Made by a program: the position numbers and the translations under genes
Assembly (NCBI GenBank): GCA_964552655.1
Contig: CAZKHG010000004.1
Location: forward strand, 1 to 64,000
Source of the DNA: CAZKHG01 sp964552655
Lineage (GTDB): Bacteria; Bacteroidota; Bacteroidia; Bacteroidales; Tenuifilaceae
Direction: 5' to 3'
Length of the DNA stretch: 64,000 nucleotides
Notes under the pieces: model-generated
Seen by the model: the letters and a program-made list of their open reading frames with translations, nothing else
Told to the model about the DNA's origin: nothing
The model's database searches: none
Shown: positions 7,361 through 16,039 of the stretch, piece after piece
How the letters are laid out: the number at the start of each line of letters is the position of its first letter
How positions within the stretch are numbered: position 1 is the stretch's first letter

Positions 7361-8908
7361 ATAATTAACCACCCCTTCGGCACACTTTTCTCCATCCATA
7401 GCAGATGAAACAATGCCCCCGGCATACCCTGCACCTTCGCCAGCCGGGAAAAGGCCTTTAATATGAATATGTTGCAATGATTCAGGATCGCGAGGAATAC
7501 GGATCGGAGAAGAAGTTCGCGATTCTACACCAAGAATAACCGCTTCATTTGTGAGAAAGCCTCTCATCATTTGGTCAAATTGCTTAAACACAACCTGCAA
7601 CCTTTTTGAGATATGCTTAGGCAACCAATCGTGCATCGGGGAAGTCTTTATCCCGGGATGATAGGAACATTCGGGCAAATTTGCCGATTGCTTTCCTGCA
7701 ACAAAATCGGCCATACGTTGGGCAGGTGCTTTAACTCCAAATGAGCCTTTTATTCCGGCAAGAAATTCCAGCTCCTGCTGAAATTTTAACCCGGCAAATT
7801 GTTTGTGTCTGGAATATTTATTCAAATCTTCCATTCGAATTTCTACTACAATCCCGGAATTAGCCCATCGGGAATTTCTGAGTGTTGGAGACATGCCATT
7901 AACAACAACCTCTCCGGGCAGAGTTGAAGCAGGAACTATAAACCCTCCCGGACACATGCAAAATGAGTAAACCCCTCTCCCATCAACCTGAGAAACTAAA
8001 CTGTAAGAGGCAGCGGGTAAATATTCCCCGCGTTTTAACCCATGGTATTGAATGGTATCAATCAACTCCTGCGGGTGTTCCACCCTCACTCCCATCGCAA
8101 AAGGCTTAGCCTCAACAACAATGCCCTGGTTGGCAAGCATGTAGTAAACATCTTTAGCCGAATGACCGGTGGCAAGAACAATAGCTTTACCCTCAATATT
8201 CTGACCATCAGACAATTGAACGCCATGGGCTACGGAATCCCTGATAAGGATTTTTGTAATCTTGCTATTAAACAAAATCTCGCCGCCGTGATCAACTATT
8301 GTTTTCCTGATTTTACTGATAATACCGGGAAGCTTGTTTGTTCCAATATGCGGATGAGCATCATAAAGTATGCTATTATCGGCACCATGGTTACATAAAA
8401 TATAGAGAACTTTTTTGATATCGCCGCGTTTCTTCGACCTGGTGTAAAGTTTTCCATCGGAAAAAGTTCCTGCACCGCCTTCGCCGAAGGCGTAATTTGA
8501 ATCCGGGTTAAGTGATAAATTCCTGTTTAATTTAGCCACATCAACCTTACGCTCGCTCACGCATCTGCCCCGTTCAATAATTATTGGTTTTATCCCAGAT
8601 TCTAAAAGCCTGAGGGCTGCAAACAAGCCCGCAGGGCCTGCTCCAACAATTATCACCGGGCTTGAATTTCTAACATCGTGATATATAAAATCCTTTGTAT
8701 CTGGGATGAATTCTTCGCCAGACTCATAAATTTTCAATCCCAGGTTCACCATAACTCTGCCTCTCCTGGCATCAATTGATTTTCGGGTTATAATGTAACT
8801 ACCTGATGAAGTAATATCAACTCCGTAACTTTCTGATATCACTTTTCTTATTGATTGGTCAGTTGACGCTTGTTCGGGAGTTAAAACCAAGTTTAATTCT
8901 CTGGGCAT
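7352..8908 (-). CDS. FAD-dependent oxidoreductase (COG2509-like)
   Basis: A 518-residue flavoprotein. A small N-terminal domain (about 1-80) precedes a Rossmann FAD-binding motif GAGPAGLFAALRLLE near residue 92. It also has a conserved GEGGAGTFSDGKL segment and a C-terminal GEGAGYAGGIVSSAMDG, which closes over FAD. This matches the widespread uncharacterised family annotated as FAD-dependent dehydrogenase (COG2509). The substrate is unknown. It is convergent with the SpoU methyltransferase gene (9-bp overlap). The short upstream spacer (8909-8981) holds a heptad repeat. Confidence 0.82.
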   Translation of the reverse strand: MPRELNLVLTPEQASTDQSIRKVISESYGVDITSSGSYIITRKSIDARRGRVMVNLGLKIYESGEEFIPDTKDFIYHDVRNSSPVIIVGAGPAGLFAALRLLESGIKPIIIERGRCVSERKVDVAKLNRNLSLNPDSNYAFGEGGAGTFSDGKLYTRSKKRGDIKKVLYILCNHGADNSILYDAHPHIGTNKLPGIISKIRKTIVDHGGEILFNSKITKILIRDSVAHGVQLSDGQNIEGKAIVLATGHSAKDVYYMLANQGIVVEAKPFAMGVRVEHPQELIDTIQYHGLKRGEYLPAASYSLVSQVDGRGVYSFCMCPGGFIVPASTLPGEVVVNGMSPTLRNSRWANSGIVVEIRMEDLNKYSRHKQFAGLKFQQELEFLAGIKGSFGVKAPAQRMADFVAGKQSANLPECSYHPGIKTSPMHDWLPKHISKRLQVVFKQFDQMMRGFLTNEAVILGVESRTSSPIRIPRDPESLQHIHIKGLFPAGEGAGYAGGIVSSAMDGEKCAEGVVNYLA

Positions 8909-8915
8909 TGATTTT

Positions 8916-8950
8916 CTGTTGGCTGTTATCGGTTGTATGTTATCTGCAAT
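8916..8950. repeat. Heptanucleotide-period repeat, five units
   Basis: Five consecutive 7-base units: CTGTTGG, CTGTTAT, CGGTTGT, ATGTTAT, CTGCAAT. They lie just upstream of the FAD oxidoreductase start. The units share the core TGTT/GGTT pattern and match the 7-base period of the larger arrays at 13803 and 18156. Confidence 0.5.
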
Positions 8951-8981
8951 CAGAATTTTGACATTTCAACTTAAATCTCCT

Positions 8982-9731
8982 TTACTCGAAATGAAAGGCT
9001 AGTATAAATAGCTGTGAATTCATGCTTTTAATGGCATTTTGAAGATCTGCAGGGCAATCTGGATCAGTAGATATAATATTACCAATACCCACAGACCATT
9101 TGAACTCGGTAGAAAATTTAAAATAAGTGAGAAAAAAATCGATGCCAAAACCTATCTCGTAGTAAAAGTTTCCTTTCCTTAACTTGTAATAATCTGTATC
9201 TCTGCCTTCTTCGTCAGGACCGGTAATTTTTTTGCTTGCAGCCAAATCAATCCTGAAATTACTGCCAGCCAGAAGGTACGGCCTTACATTAGTAACCCGC
9301 TGGGCTGAATATTTAATGCTTAATGGGAGATCTATAAAAGATGATTCTATCTTAAGGGTGTATTTAGGTTTTTTATAATCGTTGGCCTTTTCAAAAATAT
9401 TAATGTTTCGCTGGCCAAATGCGTAACCTGGCAGAAATCGTAAATGAAAATTTTCGGTTAAACGAAGATCGGAAACGGCGTTTACGTTAAATCCTGGTAT
9501 TAAGTGGGTTAAATCAAAATAGTACAGGTTGGTTCCACTATTCTTAATGGTAAAATCCATGGTGTTTAAGCCTAAGGAAAAGCCAAAGCGTAGCTTTTTA
9601 CCTACATCATAATCAGGTTCATTAAGTACAATGGGCGATTTATATTGAGCATTTGCAAACTGCCCAACAAAGCTGAATATTAAAATCAAATATATATTGT
9701 GTATCGATTTCAACTGGTGATATTTTCGCAT
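8982..9731 (-). CDS. porT: PorT/SprT family type IX secretion protein
   Basis: A 249-residue outer membrane beta-barrel protein with a signal peptide (cleavage after ANA, about residue 29). Its pattern of amphipathic strands is typical of the porin-like PorT family. PorT/SprT is needed for type IX secretion and gliding in Bacteroidetes and is usually encoded directly after ubiE, as here. The start is the ATG at 9729-9731; an in-frame TTG 12 bases upstream is less likely. The family call leans on gene context as well as sequence. It implies that the organism has a type IX secretion system. Confidence 0.78.
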   Translation of the reverse strand: MRKYHQLKSIHNIYLILIFSFVGQFANAQYKSPIVLNEPDYDVGKKLRFGFSLGLNTMDFTIKNSGTNLYYFDLTHLIPGFNVNAVSDLRLTENFHLRFLPGYAFGQRNINIFEKANDYKKPKYTLKIESSFIDLPLSIKYSAQRVTNVRPYLLAGSNFRIDLAASKKITGPDEEGRDTDYYKLRKGNFYYEIGFGIDFFLTYFKFSTEFKWSVGIGNIISTDPDCPADLQNAIKSMNSQLFILAFHFE

Positions 9732-9778
9732 AAACCAACGCAAAGAAATGAATAATATTTTGATTGTGATTAAGAAGA

Positions 9779-9797
9779 GCTGAGAATTCAGAAGTCT
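9779..9797. repeat. Isolated heptad-repeat element related to the 13.8 kb array
   Basis: On the minus strand this intergenic site between ubiE and porT contains CTTCTGAATTCT. The same 12 bases occur at 13838-13849 in the large heptad array. It appears to be a dispersed single copy of the family. Confidence 0.4.
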
Positions 9798-9809
9798 GAA
9801 ATGGGTGGT

Positions 9810-10529
9810 TTAAAGTTTTTCCCCTTCGTAAAGTGTAGCTATACCAAAACTAAGAGGTTTAAAAACACAGTTTTTAAATCCAGCCTTAATCATCAGGTTG
9901 ATAAAATCTTCCCCATCCGGGAAGCTGGTAACTGAATCGGGTAAATAGGTATAGGCCATTCTATGCCCGGAAATAAACCTCCCAATAAGTGGCAGAATAG
10001 CCTTGAAGTAGATTCTGTATAGGATAGGCATAAAAATACCTTTTGGCATCGAAAACTCCAGCACGAATAGCTTCCCATCTGGTTTTAGTACCCTATAAGC
10101 TTCGTTCATCCCTTTCACCGGGTCTGCAAAATTCCGGACTCCAAAGGCAACCATAGCTGCATCAAACGAAGCATCAGGGAAAGGGATGCTAAGAGAATCG
10201 GCATATATCAAGCTGATTCTGTCGGACAAACCGGATTTATTCAGCTTTTGCCGGCCAACCTCCAGCATTTGGTTAGCAATGTCAATCCCAGTTATTTTAA
10301 CATTGGGGGCTGATTTGGCAAGCTGGATTGCCAGATCGGCTGTACCTGTGGCAATATCGAGTACAGTTTTCGGATGACCAGAATTTAATCTCCTGATCAA
10401 TTTTTTTCTCCAAACTTTATCAATTCCCAGGCTAAGAAAGTGGTTAAGAAAATCGTACCTGTAAGCAATGTCATTGAACATGGCGCCCACTTGCTCCGGA
10501 CTTTTATTCAGGTTCTGGGTTTCAGCCAT
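9810..10529 (-). CDS. ubiE: Demethylmenaquinone methyltransferase (UbiE/MenG)
   Basis: A 239-residue class I SAM-dependent methyltransferase of the UbiE/MenG family, which makes menaquinone from demethylmenaquinone. Visible are the N-terminal FNDIAYRYDFLNHFLSLG signature, SAM motif I (LDIATGTADLA, about 57-67), the family motif FGVRNFADP, and LEFSMPKG. It abuts purL exactly: the purL stop codon ends where the ATG begins, so the two are cotranscribed. Menaquinone implies a quinone-linked respiratory or fumarate-reducing chain. Confidence 0.94.
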   Translation of the reverse strand: MAETQNLNKSPEQVGAMFNDIAYRYDFLNHFLSLGIDKVWRKKLIRRLNSGHPKTVLDIATGTADLAIQLAKSAPNVKITGIDIANQMLEVGRQKLNKSGLSDRISLIYADSLSIPFPDASFDAAMVAFGVRNFADPVKGMNEAYRVLKPDGKLFVLEFSMPKGIFMPILYRIYFKAILPLIGRFISGHRMAYTYLPDSVTSFPDGEDFINLMIKAGFKNCVFKPLSFGIATLYEGEKL

Positions 10530-12773
10530 TTATTTACGGGTTGCATCAGCAGAAATCAAATCCTCAATGGTGTTCTCATAAAGCTTTTTATAATCAGCAA
10601 CAAAACCAAATGAAAGATCATCAACCCTGATCTCGGATTTGGTTACGTGACCTAATGCGGAGAACGGCACTTTACTTTCTACCATATAGTCTATGAAATG
10701 GGTTTCGCGCGATGGGGAAACGGTAACCACAACTCTCCCTTGCGATTCACCAAAAAGGAAAGCATCGCTTCTGATTTCTGCATCAGTGGTGATATCAAAC
10801 CCAAGTCCCTTAGGCATTGCGCTCTCAAGGAGTGAGATGAAAAGACCGCCATCTGATACATCATGAGCGGATTGTATCAGGTTTTTACTAATCAACTCGT
10901 AAACAGCAGAATGAACAATAAATTCTTCATCCAGATCGAAGAATGGAGCAGGTGATGCTTTTACCCCATGATAGCTGTAAAGATATTCTGATGAAGCGAT
11001 ATCGTTCCGGGAGCGACCAATAATGTAAATCATGTGGCCTTTCTCCTTAAACGCCAAAGTGGTGTGATGGTTCTTGTTTTCGATTAGTCCTAACATACCA
11101 ATTGTAGGAGTTGGAAAAACTGCTTCCTCCTTACCGCCAATGGAAGCCTGATTATAAAAACTAACGTTTCCCCCGGTAACAGGGGTTTTAAATTTGATAC
11201 AGGCAGCACCCATCCCTTTTATGGTGTTCACAAACTGCCAATAAACTTCAGGGTTATAAGGGTTGCCAAAATTGAGGCAATTAGTAATAGCCAGCGGTTT
11301 AGCGCCAGTACAAACAATATTCCGTGCAGCCTCGGCAACTGCAATCATAGCTCCTACTTCCGGGTCGGCATTTACGTACCGGGAGTTGCAATCAACTGTC
11401 ATGGCCAAAGCCCTGTTGGTTCCCTTCAAATTATACACCCCGGCATCGGATGGGAAGTTGGTTGTCATATTCCCGGTACCAATCATCGTATCGTACTGCT
11501 CATAAATCCAGCGTTTAGAAGCGATGTTTGGATTTTGAACCAACGAAACCGCCACTTCACGTAAATCCTGGGGTTCAGGTATAGAATTGATATCAAATTT
11601 CTTAAATTCCTTGTAATATGAAGGCTCTTTGTATTCGCGATCATACACGGGAGCTCCGCCACCCAGAACCAGCGATGAAGCTGGTACATCGGCCACCAAT
11701 TCGCCATGGTAAAAGAATTCCAGCTTGTCGCCCTCGGTTACTTCTCCTATTATTGCGTAGCTGATATCCCATTTTTTCAGAATATTCTCAACAACCTGCT
11801 CTTTCCCCTTATGAACTACCATTAACATTCGTTCCTGTGATTCGGAGAGAAGAATTTCAAATGCCTCAATATTTTTTTGACGGAGTGGCACCTTATCCAG
11901 ATCAATCCGCATACCGTGTTTCCCTTTCTCAGACATTTCTGAGGTGGAACAAATTATGCCAGCGGCACCCATATCCTGCATTCCAACTAAAGCACCAGAA
12001 CGGATTACCTCCTGGGTTGCCTCGAGTAGAATTTTCTCCTGAAACGGGTCTCCTACCTGAATGGAAGGGATATCATCTGCAGAATCTTCGGTGATGTTGG
12101 CAGAGGCAAATGTAGCACCATGAATACCATCTTTCCCGGTTGAAGAACCAACTATATATATAGGATTTCCTTTGCCTTGTGAAATTGCGGATATCACCAT
12201 GTCCTTAGTGACCAATCCAACTGACATGGCATTTACCAATGGATTCATCATAAATGAATCATCAAAAAAAACCTCACCAGCCAGAACTGGGATCCCAAAT
12301 GCGTTCCCATAATCGCCAATCCCTTTAACAACTCCCTTGATTAACCATTTGGTTCTGTCATGCCTGAGGTTACCAAAACGAAGAGAGTTAAGCTGGGCAA
12401 CCGGACGGGCGCCCATGGTGAAAATATCGCGGTTTATTCCGCCTACGCCTGTTGCCGCTCCCTGGTATGGTTCTACAGCACATGGGTGATTGTGCGATTC
12501 AATCTTGAAAGCACAGGCCAGCCCATCACCAATGTCAACCAACCCGGCATTCTCGGTTCCAGCCTCAGCTAATATTTTTTCTCCTTTACGGGGAAGTGTT
12601 TTTAGCCATTTAATGGAATTTTTATAAGATGCATGCTCGGACCACATCACAGAATAAATACTTAATTCAGTATAGTTAGGAGTTCTTCCTAAAATCTTTT
12701 TAATCATTTCGAATTCTTCGGGAAGCAATCCCAACTCCTTTACTGTTTCCGGGGTAACCTGGTGAACTGACAT
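10530..12773 (-). CDS. purL: Phosphoribosylformylglycinamidine synthase II, small PurL
   Basis: A 747-residue PurL of the small type. It uses ATP and ammonia to make FGAM from FGAR in purine synthesis and needs separate PurS and PurQ subunits. The metal/ATP site ESHNHPCAVEPYQGAATGVGG lies near residue 92, followed by paired AIRS-like domains (QDMGAAGI, SHDVSDGG-type motifs). Many Bacteroidetes carry the long fused PurL of about 1,230 residues; the short version here is less usual. No purS or purQ is adjacent. A -7 box TATTTTTG (12809-12802 on the minus strand) lies upstream. Confidence 0.95.
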   Translation of the reverse strand: MSVHQVTPETVKELGLLPEEFEMIKKILGRTPNYTELSIYSVMWSEHASYKNSIKWLKTLPRKGEKILAEAGTENAGLVDIGDGLACAFKIESHNHPCAVEPYQGAATGVGGINRDIFTMGARPVAQLNSLRFGNLRHDRTKWLIKGVVKGIGDYGNAFGIPVLAGEVFFDDSFMMNPLVNAMSVGLVTKDMVISAISQGKGNPIYIVGSSTGKDGIHGATFASANITEDSADDIPSIQVGDPFQEKILLEATQEVIRSGALVGMQDMGAAGIICSTSEMSEKGKHGMRIDLDKVPLRQKNIEAFEILLSESQERMLMVVHKGKEQVVENILKKWDISYAIIGEVTEGDKLEFFYHGELVADVPASSLVLGGGAPVYDREYKEPSYYKEFKKFDINSIPEPQDLREVAVSLVQNPNIASKRWIYEQYDTMIGTGNMTTNFPSDAGVYNLKGTNRALAMTVDCNSRYVNADPEVGAMIAVAEAARNIVCTGAKPLAITNCLNFGNPYNPEVYWQFVNTIKGMGAACIKFKTPVTGGNVSFYNQASIGGKEEAVFPTPTIGMLGLIENKNHHTTLAFKEKGHMIYIIGRSRNDIASSEYLYSYHGVKASPAPFFDLDEEFIVHSAVYELISKNLIQSAHDVSDGGLFISLLESAMPKGLGFDITTDAEIRSDAFLFGESQGRVVVTVSPSRETHFIDYMVESKVPFSALGHVTKSEIRVDDLSFGFVADYKKLYENTIEDLISADATRK

Positions 12774-12945
12774 GGTATTTAAGATTATTATTTAAGTCGA
12801 GCAAAAATACTAACATTAACCAAGATGTCATTCTTTATTACCATCATTTTTTAACAAATCGGTTATTAACCACTCCAAAACGCCTTTTTGTATATCCTAC
12901 TTAGATGTTAACAAAAACCTTACCTCCTGAATCTAAAAATTAACC

Positions 12946-12973
12946 TTGAGATCGGATTAAGATTTTATCTTTG
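12946..12973 (+). promoter_or_regulatory. Promoter for the short-chain dehydrogenase gene
   Basis: TTG (12946-12948), 17 bases, then TATCTTTG (12966-12973), a perfect -7 match. It sits 28 bases before the ATG. Confidence 0.6.
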
Positions 12974-13000
12974 TACTCCAAATATAAAAATCTATAAAAA

Positions 13001-13783
13001 ATGACAGACCTTAAATCAAACAACATGAAAATTGCACTTGTAACAGGGGTTACATCAGGAATAGGAAAAGCCACAGCAATCATTTTAGCTGAAAACGGGT
13101 ACAACCTGATCATAACCGGCAGAAGATCCGATCTACTAGATTCGTTAAAGAAAGAGGTTGAAATAAAATACAAGAGAGATATAGTTGCACTGAACTTCGA
13201 CATCCGCAAAAAGGTTGAGGTGGATAAAGCCATTGACTCCCTGCCTGAACGTTGGAAAAAAATTGATGTCCTTATTAATAACGCCGGTTTGGCAGTTGGC
13301 CTGAACCATATTCAGGATGGAATAGTGGACGATTGGGAGCGAATGATTGATACCAATATTAAAGGGTTACTCTACATAACCCGGAAAGTTGCCCCTTTAA
13401 TGGTTGAACGTGAATCGGGACATATAGTAAACATAGGTTCAATTGCCGGCACCCAGGTTTATGAGAACGGCAATGTTTACTGTGCCTCCAAACATGCTGT
13501 ACATGCGCTTTCCCAAGGGATGCGTGATGATATGCTAAAGCATAATATCAAAGTTACCGAGATTCGACCCGGATTGGTGGAAACTGAATTCTCCCTGGTA
13601 AGATTTAAGGGAGATAAAGACCAGGCCAAAAAGCCATATTATGGGTTAACCCCGTTATTCGCTGAAGATATTGCAGAAGCTATCCTTTTTGTACTTACCC
13701 GCCCGGCCCATGTTTGCATAAATGATTTAGAAATTACTCCAACTGCCCAGGCAAACGGGTACTATGTGTTTAGAAAAGAGTAG
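13001..13783 (+). CDS. Short-chain dehydrogenase/reductase (YdfG-like)
   Basis: A 260-residue classical SDR. It has the cofactor motif TGVTSGIGKA near residue 15, the NNAG motif near 95, catalytic Ser in NIGSIAG, and Tyr/Lys in YCASKHAV. The closest named relatives are YdfG-type NADP-dependent 3-hydroxy acid or serine dehydrogenases, but the substrate is uncertain. A second in-frame ATG 24 bases downstream would give the start MKIALVTG and cannot be excluded. The gene has its own promoter, and a heptad repeat array follows it. Confidence 0.88.
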   Translation: MTDLKSNNMKIALVTGVTSGIGKATAIILAENGYNLIITGRRSDLLDSLKKEVEIKYKRDIVALNFDIRKKVEVDKAIDSLPERWKKIDVLINNAGLAVGLNHIQDGIVDDWERMIDTNIKGLLYITRKVAPLMVERESGHIVNIGSIAGTQVYENGNVYCASKHAVHALSQGMRDDMLKHNIKVTEIRPGLVETEFSLVRFKGDKDQAKKPYYGLTPLFAEDIAEAILFVLTRPAHVCINDLEITPTAQANGYYVFRKE

Positions 13784-13802
13784 ATCTGTTATTTGGTACT
13801 GG

Positions 13803-13914
13803 GTTCAATGTTCAAAATTATGTCTTCCGAATTCTGGCTTCTGAATTCTGACTTCCAACATCTGACTTCCAACATCTGACTTCCAACATCTGACGCCCAA
13901 CATCTGACGCCCAA
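13803..13914. repeat. Heptanucleotide-period array (16 units, 14-bp higher-order unit)
   Basis: From 13824 to 13914 the sequence divides into 13 consecutive heptamers without slippage: CTTCCGA, ATTCTGG, CTTCTGA, ATTCTGA, then CTTCCAA/CATCTGA three times, CGCCCAA/CATCTGA, and CGCCCAA. Three weaker heptads precede it from 13803 (GTTCAAT, GTTCAAA, ATTATGT). The perfect part is a 14-bp tandem repeat. It lies between the dehydrogenase and ABC transporter genes and has no coding potential that I can support. Confidence 0.85.
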
Positions 13915-13971
13915 ATTGTATTTACCTTTCTTAAACTTTTATACCTTCGTAACTGTTTAACCAGAAAAGAT

Positions 13972-14904
13972 ATGTCTTCTCAGATTCTACAAATATCGAA
14001 TGTTTATAAACATTTCAAAGAGGTTAAAGCAGTTGACGGAGTCAGTTTTTCATTAAACGAAGGTGAGTTCCTTGCTTTGCTCGGTCCAAACGGGGCTGGG
14101 AAAACAACAACTGTTGAGATGATTGAAGGCATTCAAAAACCTGATAAAGGAACTATCATTATTGATAATAAGCATTGGAAGGGAAACGAAAATGAACTCC
14201 ACAGAACTATCAGCCTCTCTTTGCAGGAAACCAGGTTTATAGATAAGCTGACTGTAAAAGAAACATTGAAACTTTTTGCGAGTTTTTACGGTTTACCAAA
14301 TTCAAGAGTTTTTGAGGTGATGGAGATAGTCAACCTCAACGAAAAGCAAAAAAGTTACACTGAAAATTTATCGGGAGGCCAGAAACAGAAGCTGGCTCTT
14401 GCGATTGCCATGCTTAACAATGCCAAATTGATGCTCCTGGATGAGCCAACAACTGGCCTTGATCCCACCGCACGTCGCGAAATATGGAACATCCTGATGA
14501 ACCTTAAGCATAACCACAAGGTATCCTTAATCCTTACAACCCATTACATGGAAGAAGCTGAATACCTCTGCGATAGGATTATCATCATGGATAAAGGAAC
14601 AATTCTTGCCCAGGGAACTCTTGACCAGCTTCTATCAGAAAACAATAGCAAAGAGATCATAGAGTTCACCGTTAATGAGATTTTCCCCGAAAATCTTTTC
14701 TGTGGAGAACTTGGCATGTACAAATTAATTTGGGATGAACGAACCGGAAGAGGAAAGCTGATTGTTCAAAGTATTGTAAAACAGCTGCCGCTTTTTTTGC
14801 AAAAAATTAATGAGAATGGCATTAACCTGGTTGATCTTGAATGTCGTAAGCTAACTCTCGATGACTTATTTATTTCAATGACCGGTAAACATTTAAGTGA
14901 ATAA
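13972..14904 (+). CDS. ABC-2 type transporter, ATP-binding protein
   Basis: A 310-residue ABC ATPase. Walker A is GPNGAGKTT (about 41-49), the signature LSGGQKQKL is near 139, Walker B LMLLDEPT and the switch His in TTHYMEEAE follow. The C-terminal 80 residues form the extension common in DrrA-like exporters. It pairs with the ABC-2 permease 22 bases downstream and probably drives export of a lipid, drug or other small molecule; the substrate is unknown. A weak -7-like box, TACCTTCG (13942-13949), precedes it. Confidence 0.92.
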   Translation: MSSQILQISNVYKHFKEVKAVDGVSFSLNEGEFLALLGPNGAGKTTTVEMIEGIQKPDKGTIIIDNKHWKGNENELHRTISLSLQETRFIDKLTVKETLKLFASFYGLPNSRVFEVMEIVNLNEKQKSYTENLSGGQKQKLALAIAMLNNAKLMLLDEPTTGLDPTARREIWNILMNLKHNHKVSLILTTHYMEEAEYLCDRIIIMDKGTILAQGTLDQLLSENNSKEIIEFTVNEIFPENLFCGELGMYKLIWDERTGRGKLIVQSIVKQLPLFLQKINENGINLVDLECRKLTLDDLFISMTGKHLSE

Positions 14905-14926
14905 CACAAACTGATAATAATTCAAA

Positions 14927-16039
14927 ATGCTTAATAGATCATTTATACAACTTATACTTGTACAGATACGCGAATTTTATCGTGAACCTGCTGCCCTGTT
15001 CTGGTCATTATTATTTCCGGTATTAATGGCCTGGGGTTTAGGAATCGCTTTTAACAAAAAACCGGAGTTTACTAAAACAATTGCGGTTGTTATTGACAAC
15101 AAAATGCCCGTGGATAGTTTAATCCCATTGATTTCCCTGGCTAATCCAGAAATAAAAGTGGATACTTTAACTAAACTTAGGTATCTGCAAATCAACTACG
15201 GAGACGATAATACTGGAATAACCCATTTCTTATTGAAACCGGTACTATGGGAACAAGCTGAACTCATGATGAAACGAGGCAATACATCCCTGATCATTAA
15301 AAAAAACAAAAATAATCTTGAGTACCATTTTGACAAGTTAAGTTCAGAGGCCCAGCTCTCCCATTTACAGCTATCATCAGCAATTAGTGGCGTTGAGTTG
15401 AAAAAATCAAACGCAGAAATAAAACCAATGACTGAGAAAGGAACTCGCTATGTTGACTTTCTTATTCCCGGGTTGATAGCGATGAATGTAATGATGTCCT
15501 CGATGTGGGGCATAAGCTACTCATTAATTGAAGCCCGAACAAAGAAGTTGCTTCGTAGAATGGTGGCAACACCAATGCCCAAGTGGGAATACATAATGTC
15601 ACATTTTACGGCAAGGCTTATCCTGTGTTTTGTTGAAGCATCAATCATTTACTCCTTTGCATACTATTATTTCGATATGACGATATCCGGAAGTATTCTT
15701 GCATTTATTCTTCTGTTTATTAGCGGGATTGTGGCTTTCACAGGAATTTCTGTGTTAATTGCCTGCCGTACATCCAAAACCCAGGTTGGAAATGGCTTAA
15801 TAAATTTAGTTATTATGCCGATGATGATTCTCTCAGGGATATATTTCAGCTATCATAATTTCCCGGAAATGATTATTCCCTACATTCAGGCATTGCCGTT
15901 AACAATGCTAGCTGATGGCATCAGATCAATCTTCAATGAAGGGGCAGGATTAGCTCAGGTGATTAAATACATTATTATTCTTAATCTCTTAGGATTAGTT
16001 ACATTTGTTATTGGATTAAGGTATTATAAATGGTATTAA
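14927..16039 (+). CDS. ABC-2 type transporter permease
   Basis: A 370-residue permease. One N-terminal membrane helix (about 22-42) is followed by a large soluble loop (about 50-180), and then a cluster of five C-terminal helices from about 185. This is the ABC2_membrane layout of DrrB/YhgE-type exporters. The conserved segment around LLRRMVATPMPKWEYI matches the family coupling helix. It forms an operon with the upstream ATPase. The last 4 bases overlap the convergent meaB gene. Confidence 0.88.
   Translation: MLNRSFIQLILVQIREFYREPAALFWSLLFPVLMAWGLGIAFNKKPEFTKTIAVVIDNKMPVDSLIPLISLANPEIKVDTLTKLRYLQINYGDDNTGITHFLLKPVLWEQAELMMKRGNTSLIIKKNKNNLEYHFDKLSSEAQLSHLQLSSAISGVELKKSNAEIKPMTEKGTRYVDFLIPGLIAMNVMMSSMWGISYSLIEARTKKLLRRMVATPMPKWEYIMSHFTARLILCFVEASIIYSFAYYYFDMTISGSILAFILLFISGIVAFTGISVLIACRTSKTQVGNGLINLVIMPMMILSGIYFSYHNFPEMIIPYIQALPLTMLADGIRSIFNEGAGLAQVIKYIIILNLLGLVTFVIGLRYYKWY

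Noticed and set aside
13803..13914. CRISPR array
   Set aside because: The repeat unit is 7 or 14 bp with no spacers of unique sequence and no cas genes nearby.
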